DNA of 64,000 bases from 2-02-FULL-55-14 sp964473365. GTDB lineage: Bacteria; Bacteroidota; Ignavibacteria; UBA10030. Positions 44,298 to 51,985 of the stretch are shown piece by piece (position 1 is the first letter of the stretch; each line of letters starts with the position of its first letter). The DNA lies in contig CAYYOV010000016.1 of NCBI GenBank assembly GCA_964473365.1, positions 8,146 to 72,145 on the forward strand. Reading direction: 5' to 3'. The translations under genes were made by a program, and so were the position numbers. The notes under the pieces were generated by a model. It did not search any database. It was not told where the DNA came from and was given only the letters and a program-made list of their open reading frames with translations.

Positions 44298-44603
44298 CTA
44301 GTGGGTCTGTCGGGCAGCGGGATTCGTCGCGGCCAACCGCTGCTCAACGAGGTCGAAGAATACCGGAAGTCTACGCGGATCCTCTGCCAGGGAGGTGAAC
44401 TCACGCTGGTACGTTTCGACCGTATATCCCGCTGCAACAAGGATCGAATCGACACCCCGGCGGATCTCTGCAGAGTCCGGCCGGCTGACCGTGTCGCGAA
44501 ACCGAAGCAGATCGACGTAGAGCGTGGCCAGTCGGTCGGGTGTCCCAGGCGTGGTGCAGCCAAGCACCGCAAGGAGGAGGGGAAACGAGCGACGGAGGAA
44601 CAT
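44298..44603 (-). CDS. DUF4296-like small lipoprotein
   Basis: A 101-residue lipoprotein: signal FLRRSFPLLLAVLGC with lipidated C16, then a helical domain (PDRLATLYVDLLRFRDTV, SILVAAGYTVETYQREFTSL) of the type seen in DUF4296, a family of small Bacteroidota lipoproteins of unknown function. The same frame stays open upstream to 44885, but there it runs antisense through the pilin-like gene, so the ATG at 44603 is taken. It lies downstream of the pilin-like genes and their terminator. Assignment to DUF4296 is from pattern and is moderate. Confidence 0.65.
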   Translation of the reverse strand: MFLRRSFPLLLAVLGCTTPGTPDRLATLYVDLLRFRDTVSRPDSAEIRRGVDSILVAAGYTVETYQREFTSLAEDPRRLPVFFDLVEQRLAATNPAARQTH

Positions 44604-44630
44604 GGAACAATGTACGGTACGGGACGGCAT

Positions 44631-44662
44631 AAAAAAACCGGCCCCGCTTTCGCAGGGCCGGT
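44631..44662 (-). terminator. Intrinsic terminator of the first pilin-like gene
   Basis: On the - strand an ACCGGCCC/GGGCCGGT stem with a loop, followed by seven Ts. It starts 23 bases after the stop codon and is part of the 448-bp duplicated unit. Confidence 0.85.
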
Positions 44663-44685
44663 GAAGAGCGATACGACGGAACGAC

Positions 44686-45069
44686 TTACTGGAAGTCGCC
44701 GGCGTAGGTCCAGCTGCCCAAACGGCCATCGCTGTCGACCACCGCGGTAACGGTGTTCGTGGTGTTGGCGTTCGAGGTCGCGACGATCGTGACCGAGTTC
44801 GCAGCCGGTGTGGCGGCGTACCCAGCGTTTTCGTTCGAGGCCATCTTGGACGGGATGGTGTAGCCGGAATAGCTGCCCTGGCCACCGCCCATCGAGGACG
44901 GACGGATGCGATACTGGTAGGCGTGGGCGGCGATGTTGTTCAGGTCGTTGATGATGGCATCCTTGTTAGCCTGGATGCTCTGAGCGGAGAAGAGGCTCAG
45001 ACCGACCGCGATGGCGATACCGACGATGATAACGCCGAGGATGATGAGAAGAAGCTGTTGCTGACCCAT
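44686..45069 (-). CDS. Pilin-like small membrane protein, copy A (identical to copy B)
   Basis: A 127-residue protein. It starts MGQQQLLLIILGVIIVGIAI, so the membrane helix begins almost at residue 3, without the basic end of a normal signal peptide. An amphipathic helix (SAQSIQANKDAIINDLNNIA) continues from it, then a YRIRPSSMGGGQGSYSGY loop and a small strand-rich end (VTAVVDSDGRLGSWTYAGDF). This shape, one long N-terminal helix topped by a small beta domain, is that of type IV pilins and pseudopilins, but the GFxxxE cleavage signature is lacking. I do not recognise a named family. GGGAG lies upstream of the ATG. The gene has its own terminator and a sigma-54-like element. Confidence 0.75.
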   Translation of the reverse strand: MGQQQLLLIILGVIIVGIAIAVGLSLFSAQSIQANKDAIINDLNNIAAHAYQYRIRPSSMGGGQGSYSGYTIPSKMASNENAGYAATPAANSVTIVATSNANTTNTVTAVVDSDGRLGSWTYAGDFQ

Positions 45070-45131
45070 GTGGGCTCCCAGTGATTATGGGTGATTGGTG
45101 CTGCAGCGTGATTTACGAGCGGAGTCCCTAC

Positions 45132-45147
45132 TCCAACATGCGTGCCA
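45132..45147 (-). promoter_or_regulatory. Sigma-54-like -24/-12 element of pilin-like copy A
   Basis: On the - strand TGGCACGCATGTTGGA: a consensus TGGCACG, 4 bases, TTGG in place of TTGC. It is 73 bases before the ATG and lies in the spacer that is not part of the duplication. Confidence 0.5.
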
Positions 45148-45279
45148 TGGGGTCGCGAATCTGAAAACCCCGATTCCCTCATGTATTGTCCAATCGCTCA
45201 ATCATGGATGGGCAGGGCGGTCATAATAACCGGTGTAATTGTTGTATCGACAACGCCAATAGAACTGGCGAATATGCAC

Positions 45280-45311
45280 AAAAAAACCGGCCCCGCTTTC
45301 GCAGGGCCGGT
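45280..45311 (-). terminator. Intrinsic terminator of the second pilin-like gene
   Basis: Same GC-rich stem and seven-T run as at 44631-44662. It separates copy B from copy A, so each copy is probably transcribed on its own. Confidence 0.85.
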
Positions 45312-45334
45312 GAAGAGCGATACGACGGAACGAC

Positions 45335-45718
45335 TTACTGGAAGTCGCCGGCGTAGGTCCAGCTGCCCAAACGGCCATCGCTGTCGACCACCGCGGTAAC
45401 GGTGTTCGTGGTGTTGGCGTTCGAGGTCGCGACGATCGTGACCGAGTTCGCAGCCGGTGTGGCGGCGTACCCAGCGTTTTCGTTCGAGGCCATCTTGGAC
45501 GGGATGGTGTAGCCGGAATAGCTGCCCTGGCCACCGCCCATCGAGGACGGACGGATGCGATACTGGTAGGCGTGGGCGGCGATGTTGTTCAGGTCGTTGA
45601 TGATGGCATCCTTGTTAGCCTGGATGCTCTGAGCGGAGAAGAGGCTCAGACCGACCGCGATGGCGATACCGACGATGATAACGCCGAGGATGATGAGAAG
45701 AAGCTGTTGCTGACCCAT
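45335..45718 (-). CDS. Pilin-like small membrane protein, copy B
   Basis: The DNA and the 127-residue product are identical to those at 44686-45069: an N-terminal membrane helix from residue 3, an amphipathic extension and a small beta domain. AAGGAG lies upstream of the ATG, slightly better than in copy A because the repeat ends within this region. A separate sigma-54-like element is 75 bases upstream. Keeping two identical copies points to a recent duplication, gene conversion or a need for high dosage, as with a major structural subunit. Confidence 0.75.
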   Translation of the reverse strand: MGQQQLLLIILGVIIVGIAIAVGLSLFSAQSIQANKDAIINDLNNIAAHAYQYRIRPSSMGGGQGSYSGYTIPSKMASNENAGYAATPAANSVTIVATSNANTTNTVTAVVDSDGRLGSWTYAGDFQ

Positions 45719-45782
45719 GTGGGCTCCTTGAGGTTAGTTGGGGATGAAGAAACGCAGTTTGATCTACAGTCGCGAGCCTACT

Positions 45783-45798
45783 CCCAATCCTTGTGCCA
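45783..45798 (-). promoter_or_regulatory. Sigma-54-like -24/-12 element of pilin-like copy B
   Basis: On the - strand TGGCACAAGGATTGGG: consensus TGGCAC with TTGG at -12, 75 bases before the ATG. The surrounding sequence differs from copy A, but the element and its distance are kept. Confidence 0.5.
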
Positions 45799-45869
45799 CA
45801 CGATATTCAGTCCAAAAACCGCAAATCCGTGCAAAAAAATCAATCGGCTCCTTGGCTGATCCGGGGTTT

Positions 45870-45884
45870 CGGTAATTATTACCG
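45870..45884. promoter_or_regulatory. Perfect palindrome CGGTAAT-T-ATTACCG
   Basis: A 7-bp perfect dyad upstream of the copy B promoter element and just past the stop of the third pilin-like gene. It could be an activator site or a weak terminator; there is no T run. Confidence 0.3.
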
Positions 45885-45925
45885 TGAATTTTGTGCCTTC
45901 TTCCCGCCATGGATGTCGTTTGGAA

Positions 45926-46309
45926 CTATTGAAAATCCCCGGTATAGGTCCAGTTCCCCAGGTGACCTTCCCTGTCCATGACCACCGTGATCGTGTTGGA
46001 GGAGTCATTCAGCGACTTGGCGACGATGGTGACCGACGATGGTGTTGAACTTGCCTGAAAGGAAGCGTTCTCGGTGTACGTCATCGTGATCGGGATCCTG
46101 AACCCGGCGTATGATCCCTGCCCGCCACCCATGCTGGTCGTGGATACGCGATAGTGGTTTGCGTAGGCAGCGATCTGGTTGATGTCGTTGAAGATGGCCG
46201 TCTTGTTTGCCTGGATCGCTTGGGCGCTGAACAGGGTGAGACCCACGGCGATGGCGAACGCGACCAACATGACGCCCAAGATGATCAAGAGCAGTTGTTG
46301 CTGACCCAT
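45926..46309 (-). CDS. Pilin-like small membrane protein, third paralogue
   Basis: A 127-residue paralogue of the two preceding copies, of the same length. It shares MGQQQLLLIILG, the helix with SAQAIQANKTAIFNDINQIA, MGGGQGSYAG and the ending LGNWTYTGDF, but differs at many positions in between (for example MTYTENASFQASSTPS). The ATG at 46309 is set by alignment with the paralogues; the frame is open further upstream. No hairpin terminator follows. The upstream region, shared with the divergent uvrB gene, has only an imperfect sigma-54-like block. Confidence 0.75.
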   Translation of the reverse strand: MGQQQLLLIILGVMLVAFAIAVGLTLFSAQAIQANKTAIFNDINQIAAYANHYRVSTTSMGGGQGSYAGFRIPITMTYTENASFQASSTPSSVTIVAKSLNDSSNTITVVMDREGHLGNWTYTGDFQ

Positions 46310-46359
46310 CGTTCGTTTCGAGATGTAATCCGCCAATCTACAAGGGACCGGGCACCGAA

Positions 46360-46375
46360 GCAAGGGCCCGTGCCG
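46360..46375 (-). promoter_or_regulatory. Possible sigma-54-like element of the third pilin-like gene
   Basis: On the - strand CGGCACGGGCCCTTGC: GGCACG and TTGC are present, but the spacing is one base too long. Weak candidate, 61 bases before the ATG. Confidence 0.2.
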
Positions 46376-46390
46376 CCCAGGGAATCTCCT

Positions 46391-46419
46391 TTGCACCCGG
46401 AGTCCGTATCCGGTACATT
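46391..46419 (+). promoter_or_regulatory. Promoter of uvrB, near-leaderless geometry
   Basis: TTGCAC (46391-46396), 17 bases, TACATT (46414-46419). The ATG follows 12 bases after the -10, leaving a leader of about 5 bases and no room for a Shine-Dalgarno site. Confidence 0.55.
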
Positions 46420-46431
46420 GCGCGAACTCTC

Positions 46432-48438
46432 ATGCCCTATCAACTGATCACTGACCTCACGCCTGCCGGCGACCAGCCGGAAGCCATACGTCAACTCGTG
46501 GAAGGCCTCCGTCGGGGCGACCGCTATCAGACACTGCTTGGTGTGACCGGCAGCGGAAAGACGTTCACGGTCTCGAATGTCATCCGCGAATTTGATCGTC
46601 CGGTCCTGGTCCTTTCACATAACAAGACGCTGGCCGCCCAGCTCTATGCGGAGTTCAAGGGATTCTTTCCCAAAAATCGTGTCGAGTTCTTTATCTCATA
46701 CTACGACTACTATCAGCCCGAAGCATACGTTCCGACGACCGACACGTACATCGCCAAAGATGCCTCGATCAACGACGAGATCGACCGCTTGCGTTTGCGT
46801 GCGACGAGTGCGTTGCTAAGCGGCGATCCGCGCGTGATCGTCGTAGCATCCGTCAGTTGTATCTACGGAATCGGCGCTCCCGAAGAATGGATCGGGCAGA
46901 CAGTCGTGATCCGGAAGGGAGAAGGGGCGGGTCGGCAAGCGCTGCTCAAGAAGCTCGTTGACATGCTGTACACCCGGAACGACTATGAGTTCGTCCGGGG
47001 GACATTCCGTGTGCGGGGCGACGTGGTAGAGATCGTGCCGGGGTACGAGAACGAAGAAGCGCTCCGGGTGGAATTCTTCGGGGACGAGATCGAGCGCATC
47101 GCATACGTTAACCGCGTAGACGGGTCGGTGATCGGCGAGACGGACTTCGAGGTCGTCTACCCGGCCAAACAGTTCGTCACGAGCCGCGCCACGATCGAGC
47201 GGGCCCTTGGGTCGATTGGGGAGGAGCTGAAGCAGCGTTCGGCAGAATTGACATCGATGGGGAAGCTCGTCGAGGCGCAACGACTCAGCCAACGCACCAG
47301 GTTCGACATGGAAATGATGCGTGAGGTTGGATATTGCCAGGGGATCGAGAATTACTCGCGGCATCTTGCACAGCGGGAGCCGGGTTCTCGTCCATCGTGC
47401 CTGCTCGACTACTTCCCGAAGGACTTCATCACCGTCATCGACGAATCTCACGTCACGGTGTCTCAGATCGGGGCAATGTATGAAGGCGACCGATCACGCA
47501 AGTCGACGCTCGTCGAATACGGCTTCCGACTACCCTCAGCCATGGACAACCGGCCCCTCAAGTTCCCGGAATGGGAGGCCATGACGGGCCAGGTGATCTT
47601 CGTTAGTGCAACGCCCGGTAACTACGAACTTGAACACTCGCAGGGAGTGGTCGTTGAGCAGGTCATACGTCCGACCGGCCTCGTGGACCCGGAGGTGGAG
47701 GTGCGTCCGTCGAAGCACCAGATCGACGACCTCATCGCGGAGATCCGCGTCCGGACGGCACGCCGCGAACGGACGTTGGTCACGACCCTGACCAAGCGGA
47801 TGGCCGAGGACCTGACGGAGTATCTGCAGAACATCGCCATCAAAGTGCGATACATTCATTCCGAGGTCGACGCACTCGAACGTGTGGAGACCCTGCGCGA
47901 TCTGCGTCTGGGACATTTCGACGTCCTGGTTGGCGTGAACCTGCTCCGGGAGGGACTGGACCTTCCCGAGGTCTCGATGGTCGCCATCATCGATGCGGAC
48001 AAGGAAGGGTTTCTCCGCTCGGACCGCTCGCTCATCCAGACCGCTGGCCGCACGGCGCGCAACGTGAACGGCAAGGTCATTCTGTATGCAGACACGGTCA
48101 CCGGCTCGATGAAGCGGATGATGGACGAAACGAACCGTCGACGCGTGAAACAGCTGTCCTACAATCAGGAGCACGGCATCACGCCCGAGACGATCCTGAA
48201 ATCGATCGACGAGATCCTGGCCGCGACGGCCGTCGCCGATGTTCGAATGAAGAAGGACCTGCACGCTCAGAAGCGTGTGCCGCAGGTTGCCGACACAGTG
48301 GCCAGGTATCTCAGCAAGGACCAACGTGAGGACCTCATCAACGAATTGACGGAAGAGATGCGGCGCGCATCAAAGGACCTCGAGTTCGAACGAGCCGCGC
48401 AGCTCCGGGATGAGATCGACCGATTGAAGAAGGGTTGA
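46432..48438 (+). CDS. uvrB: Excinuclease ABC subunit B
   Basis: A 668-residue damage-recognition helicase of nucleotide excision repair, acting with UvrA and UvrC. Clear family motifs: PAGDQPEAIRQLVEGL, Walker A GVTGSGKTFT, LSHNKTLAAQLYAEFK, the beta-hairpin YYDYYQPEAYVPTTDTYI, DESHVTVSQIGAMYEGDRSR, LVGVNLLREGLDLPEVSMV, the QTAGRTARN arginine-finger region, and a C-terminal UVR domain (LINELTEEMRRASKDLEFER) that binds UvrC. Length is normal. It is divergent from the pilin-like genes. uvrA and uvrC are not in the window. Confidence 0.97.
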   Translation: MPYQLITDLTPAGDQPEAIRQLVEGLRRGDRYQTLLGVTGSGKTFTVSNVIREFDRPVLVLSHNKTLAAQLYAEFKGFFPKNRVEFFISYYDYYQPEAYVPTTDTYIAKDASINDEIDRLRLRATSALLSGDPRVIVVASVSCIYGIGAPEEWIGQTVVIRKGEGAGRQALLKKLVDMLYTRNDYEFVRGTFRVRGDVVEIVPGYENEEALRVEFFGDEIERIAYVNRVDGSVIGETDFEVVYPAKQFVTSRATIERALGSIGEELKQRSAELTSMGKLVEAQRLSQRTRFDMEMMREVGYCQGIENYSRHLAQREPGSRPSCLLDYFPKDFITVIDESHVTVSQIGAMYEGDRSRKSTLVEYGFRLPSAMDNRPLKFPEWEAMTGQVIFVSATPGNYELEHSQGVVVEQVIRPTGLVDPEVEVRPSKHQIDDLIAEIRVRTARRERTLVTTLTKRMAEDLTEYLQNIAIKVRYIHSEVDALERVETLRDLRLGHFDVLVGVNLLREGLDLPEVSMVAIIDADKEGFLRSDRSLIQTAGRTARNVNGKVILYADTVTGSMKRMMDETNRRRVKQLSYNQEHGITPETILKSIDEILAATAVADVRMKKDLHAQKRVPQVADTVARYLSKDQREDLINELTEEMRRASKDLEFERAAQLRDEIDRLKKG

Positions 48439-48561
48439 CGTTTTCGCCGGCTGTCGTTGTGATCTGATGTAACACGATCCGCAGTACTCCAGACACCGGG
48501 GTCCGTTCGCGGCCGATGGGACGGCTGGGAAGCGGACGACGGTGCACCGCCTGAGGGGGCA

Positions 48562-49266
48562 ATGATGGTGACCTTCCAAACGATCCTGACGTCGTTCCTC
48601 GACTTCGTGTATCCGCCTTCGTGCGTGGCATGTGGCCGACCGCTGGAGACAGGTGCGCGCCACATCTGTGCCTCGTGCTGGTCGGAGGTGGTGCTTGCGC
48701 GCGATCATCCCCACCTCGCCGCGGAAGCGCGTGCGAAGATCGGTCCGGACGTCGACGGCGTCGTCTCCGCGTTCGTCTTTCAGAAGACGGGCCCGCTGCA
48801 ATCCCTCATCCACGGATTGAAATATCAGAACGCCGACCGTATCGGCGTATGGCTGGGGGAGAGAGTGGCGGAGGAGCTGAAGGGCATGATGCCGCCCGTC
48901 GATGTGATAGCGCCGGTCCCGTTGCATCGCGCGAAAGAGCGTGAGCGTGGATACAACCAGGCAGAAATGATCGCGCGCGGTCTTGCATCGCGGCTGGGCT
49001 CACGGATGGAGCCGCGTCTGTTGAAACGTATCCGTCACACCCCGTCGCAGACCAAGCTTTCGATCGAGCGACGGAAGGAGAATGTCTCCGAGGCCTTCCG
49101 TGTCGATCCGGCACTGAGTCGCGAGGTATGCGGTGCGACCGTGATCGTGGTAGACGACGTGATCACGACCGGCGCCACGATCGGGGCATGTGCCCGGACG
49201 CTCCGTGCCAGCGGCGCCGCGGTCGTTCTTGCGGGGTCAGTTGCACTCGCGGATCATCACGCGTAG
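48562..49266 (+). CDS. comF: ComF-family phosphoribosyltransferase-like protein
   Basis: A 234-residue protein of the ComF/GntX group, needed for DNA uptake in naturally competent bacteria. The N-terminal zinc-ribbon pattern is present (YPPSCVACGRPLETG and ICASCW, two CxxC pairs). The phosphoribosyltransferase-like part has PVPLHRAKERERGYNQAEMI, the SQTKLSIERRKENV segment and the PRPP-binding VIVVDDVITTGATIG. GGGGG precedes the ATG. It follows uvrB by 123 bases that hold no gene. No other competence gene is in view; role in DNA uptake is from the family. Confidence 0.9.
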   Translation: MMVTFQTILTSFLDFVYPPSCVACGRPLETGARHICASCWSEVVLARDHPHLAAEARAKIGPDVDGVVSAFVFQKTGPLQSLIHGLKYQNADRIGVWLGERVAEELKGMMPPVDVIAPVPLHRAKERERGYNQAEMIARGLASRLGSRMEPRLLKRIRHTPSQTKLSIERRKENVSEAFRVDPALSREVCGATVIVVDDVITTGATIGACARTLRASGAAVVLAGSVALADHHA

Positions 49267-49312
49267 GTATGAGGACACGGGCTCGGGTTCCGTGGGGCCA
49301 TTCCCGTTCGTA

Positions 49313-49341
49313 TTGCATCTCGGTTCATTTCTGGCTAGAAT
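49313..49341 (+). promoter_or_regulatory. Promoter of gap
   Basis: TTGCAT (49313-49318), 17 bases, TAGAAT (49336-49341), about 63 bases before the gap ATG. Confidence 0.6.
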
Positions 49342-49404
49342 TCAATGTTTTGCGTCCCTTCAAGAATTCCCAAGCAGCACATTCCCTGACGTCTGGAGGC
49401 AGCT

Positions 49405-50412
49405 ATGGCATTGAAGATCGGTATCAATGGATTTGGACGTATCGGCCGCAACGTGCTTCGTGCGGCGATCAACGATCCCAACCTGGAGATCGTGGCTGTC
49501 AACGATATCACCGACGCCGCGACCCTCGCACATCTTCTCAAGTTCGATTCGGTCATCGGCAACTTCCACGGAACGGTGGAAGTGAAGGATTCGACGATCG
49601 TCATCAACGGCAAGCCGGTGAAGGTCCACTCCGAGAAGGATCATAACGGCCTCAAGTGGGGCGAGATGGGCGTCAGCATCGTCGTCGAATCGACCGGCCT
49701 GAAGCATTTCACGGACGGCGAGGCCTCGGCCGACCACATCAAGAACGGGGCGAAGAAGGTCATCATCTCGGCTCCGGCGAAGAAGCCGGACGTGACGATC
49801 TGCCTCGGCGTGAACACGAACGCTTACGACCCCGCGAAGCATCACATCATCTCCAACGCCTCCTGCACGACGAACTGCCTGGCGCCGATGGTGAAGGTGC
49901 TGCACGAGTCCTTCAAGGTGAAGAAGGGCTTCATGAACACGATCCATTCCTACACCAACGACCAGCGGATCCTCGACCTTCCACACAAGGACCTGCGTCG
50001 CGCCCGGGCCGCCGCCATCAACATCATCCCCACGACCACCGGCGCCGCCAAGGCGGTCGGCAAGGTTATCCCCGAACTGAACGGCAAACTCGACGGTTGC
50101 TCTCTCCGGGTGCCGACGCCGAACGGCTCGATCACAGATTTCACGGCGGAACTGGAGCGCGAGGTCACGAAGGATGAGGTCAACGCGGCGATGAAGAAGG
50201 CCGCCGAGACCTCGCTGAAGGGGATCCTGGAGTACAGCGAGGACGAGTTGGTGCTGCGCGACGTCGTAGGGAATCCGCATTCGGTGGTGTTCGATTCGAA
50301 GCTCACCATGACCTTGGGCAGCACGGTCAAGGTGTTCGGTTGGTACGACAACGAGTGGGGTTATTCGAACCGCGTTGTCGAGCTGGCACGACTGGTCGGG
50401 TCCAAGCTGTAA
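49405..50412 (+). CDS. gap: Glyceraldehyde-3-phosphate dehydrogenase, type I
   Basis: A 335-residue NAD-dependent glycolytic enzyme converting glyceraldehyde 3-phosphate to 1,3-bisphosphoglycerate. Seen are the N-terminal KIGINGFGRIGRNVLRA, AVNDITDAATLAHLLKFDS, the catalytic SNASCTTNCLAP (C154) and TIHSYTNDQRILDLPHKDLR with the catalytic histidine, and WYDNEWGYSNRVVELARL at the C-terminus. GGAGG stands 9 bases before the ATG. pgk follows after 222 bases with a hairpin between, the usual glycolytic pair. Confidence 0.97.
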   Translation: MALKIGINGFGRIGRNVLRAAINDPNLEIVAVNDITDAATLAHLLKFDSVIGNFHGTVEVKDSTIVINGKPVKVHSEKDHNGLKWGEMGVSIVVESTGLKHFTDGEASADHIKNGAKKVIISAPAKKPDVTICLGVNTNAYDPAKHHIISNASCTTNCLAPMVKVLHESFKVKKGFMNTIHSYTNDQRILDLPHKDLRRARAAAINIIPTTTGAAKAVGKVIPELNGKLDGCSLRVPTPNGSITDFTAELEREVTKDEVNAAMKKAAETSLKGILEYSEDELVLRDVVGNPHSVVFDSKLTMTLGSTVKVFGWYDNEWGYSNRVVELARLVGSKL

Positions 50413-50582
50413 CACCCCGACGTAGGTCGGCAGCATTCTCCGCCGGTGGCGCTACGATCGCGAAGGTGATGAGCCGGATGGACGTCCAGCCCATTGTCTT
50501 GGCTCTCGCCGCATCCGTGAGCGTTCAGGCACGCCGACGGACCAGAGGTCTTGAGAGGGACTCAGACCACAGTGCACGACAT

Positions 50583-50613
50583 GAACGGGCAGGCGGCGAT
50601 CGCCCGCCCGTTC
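50583..50613 (+). terminator. Hairpin between gap and pgk
   Basis: GAACGGGC pairs with GCCCGTTC, with an inner GGCG/CGCC pairing, followed by GTTCTTTCC. Its 3' end is 21 bases before the pgk ATG, so it may weaken read-through from gap or act as an attenuator. Confidence 0.55.
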
Positions 50614-50634
50614 GTTCTTTCCTCCTATGCGACC

Positions 50635-51831
50635 ATGAAGACACTGACCATTGACAACGTCGACCTGAAAGGCAAGCGCGTGCTTGTTCGCGTCGACTTC
50701 AACGTTCCGCTGGATGACCAGCAGCGCATCACCGATGATACGCGCATCGTCGAATCACTTCCCACGATCCTGAAGGTGCTGTCGTCGGGCGGCAAATGTA
50801 TCCTCATGAGCCACCTCGGGCGCCCGAAGGGAAAGCCGAAGCCGGAATTCAGCCTGAAGCCTGTCGCGAACCACCTGGCGGGGCTTATCAATCGGCCGGT
50901 GAAGTTCGCCACCGATTGCGTGGGCGATGCCCCCAAGCGCGAGGTCGAGATCCTGCGTGACGGCGAAGTGCTGCTTCTCGAGAACCTCCGCTATCACAAC
51001 GAAGAAGAGGCGAACGACCCCGAGTTTGCCAAGCAGCTGGCATCGTTCGGCGACGTCTACATCAATGATGCCTTTGGAACGGCGCACCGCGCCCACGCTT
51101 CGACGGAAGGGGTGACGAAGTATGTCCGTGTGGCCGCTGCCGGCTATCTGATGCAGAAGGAGATCGAGTACCTCGGACGCGCTGTCGGCGACCCCGTGCG
51201 GCCCTATGTCGCCATCCTCGGCGGCTCCAAGATCTCCGGCAAGATCGACGTCATCCAGAACCTGATGGCGAAGGTTGACGCGCTCCTCATCGGCGGCGGA
51301 ATGATGTTCACGTTCTACAAGGCCCAAGGACTGGAGATCGGCACCTCCATTCTCGAGGCGGACAAGGTCGAGCTTGCCAAGACCATCCTGGCCGAAGCCT
51401 CCAAGCGGAACGTTCGGCTGCTGTTGCCGGTTGACACTCTCGTTGCGGACAAGGTTGCTGCAGACGCCAAGACGAAGATCGTTGACGTGAGCCAGATCCC
51501 GGCAGGGTGGGCGGGGGTGGATATTGGCCCAAAGACGATCGAGACGTTTGCTGCCGAGATCAAGAAGGCCAAAACGGTCGTCTGGAACGGGCCGATGGGG
51601 ATCTTCGAAATGGAGCCGTTCGCAAAGGGGACTGTTGCCGTTGCCAAGGCCCTGGCCGATGCGACCAAGAGTGGGACGGTGACGATCGTCGGTGGAGGCG
51701 ATTCAGCTGCAGCGATCGCACAGGCGGGGCTCGAAAAGGCGGTCTCGCACGTCTCGACCGGCGGCGGTGCCTCGCTCGAATTCCTGGAAGGCAAAGAACT
51801 CCCCGGCGTCGCAGCGCTCACGAAAGCTTGA
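50635..51831 (+). CDS. pgk: Phosphoglycerate kinase
   Basis: A 398-residue glycolytic kinase transferring phosphate from 1,3-bisphosphoglycerate to ADP. The ATG at 50635 opens with MKTLTIDNVDLKGKRVLVRV and DFNVPLDDQQRI; earlier in-frame starts run through the hairpin and are rejected. Further motifs: LMSHLGRPKGKPKPEFSL, LLLENLRYHNEEEAND, INDAFGTAHRAHAST, AILGGSKISGKIDVIQNL, WNGPMGIFE and the nucleotide-binding VGGGDSAAAIAQAG. Length and motifs are complete. A heptamer repeat and the assembly gap begin right after the stop. Confidence 0.97.
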   Translation: MKTLTIDNVDLKGKRVLVRVDFNVPLDDQQRITDDTRIVESLPTILKVLSSGGKCILMSHLGRPKGKPKPEFSLKPVANHLAGLINRPVKFATDCVGDAPKREVEILRDGEVLLLENLRYHNEEEANDPEFAKQLASFGDVYINDAFGTAHRAHASTEGVTKYVRVAAAGYLMQKEIEYLGRAVGDPVRPYVAILGGSKISGKIDVIQNLMAKVDALLIGGGMMFTFYKAQGLEIGTSILEADKVELAKTILAEASKRNVRLLLPVDTLVADKVAADAKTKIVDVSQIPAGWAGVDIGPKTIETFAAEIKKAKTVVWNGPMGIFEMEPFAKGTVAVAKALADATKSGTVTIVGGGDSAAAIAQAGLEKAVSHVSTGGGASLEFLEGKELPGVAALTKA

Positions 51832-51832
51832 G

Positions 51833-51985
51833 CGTAAATCGTAAATCGTANNNNNNNNNNNNNNNNNNNNNNNNNNNNNNNNNNNNNNNNNNNNNNNNNN
51901 NNNNNNNNNNNNNNNNNNNNNNNNNNNNNNNNNNNNNNNNNNNNNNNNNNATCGTAAATCGTAAATCGTAAATCGTAAATCGTAA
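51833..51985. repeat. Heptamer tandem repeat (CGTAAAT)n containing a 100-base N gap
   Basis: Bases 51833-51850 and 51951-51985 are perfect or near-perfect repeats of CGTAAAT; 51851-51950 are N, so the copy number is unknown. Read on the + strand the heptamer gives a TAA stop in every frame. It fills the space between pgk and the rhomboid gene, whose TTG start lies at its very end. Confidence 0.9.

Larger units (their letters stand above)
44631..45078. repeat. 448-bp perfect direct repeat, copy A
   Basis: This segment is identical base for base to 45280-45727 on inspection of every line. It spans a terminator, the whole 127-codon gene and its ribosome binding region, and ends 9 bases before the ATG. 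The two copies are 201 bases apart. Confidence 0.9.
45280..45727. repeat. 448-bp perfect direct repeat, copy B
   Basis: Second copy of the unit at 44631-45078. The flanking 201- and roughly 200-base spacers differ between copies, apart from a conserved promoter-like block. Confidence 0.9.

Noticed and set aside
44298..44885. A longer version of the DUF4296-like lipoprotein starting at 44885
   Set aside because: Its N-terminal 94 residues overlap the pilin-like gene in another frame and are arginine/proline-rich. The lipoprotein signal begins at the ATG at 44603.
45870..45884. The palindrome as a terminator for the third pilin-like gene
   Set aside because: No T run follows on the - strand and the stem is AT-rich, so it is listed only as a possible binding site.
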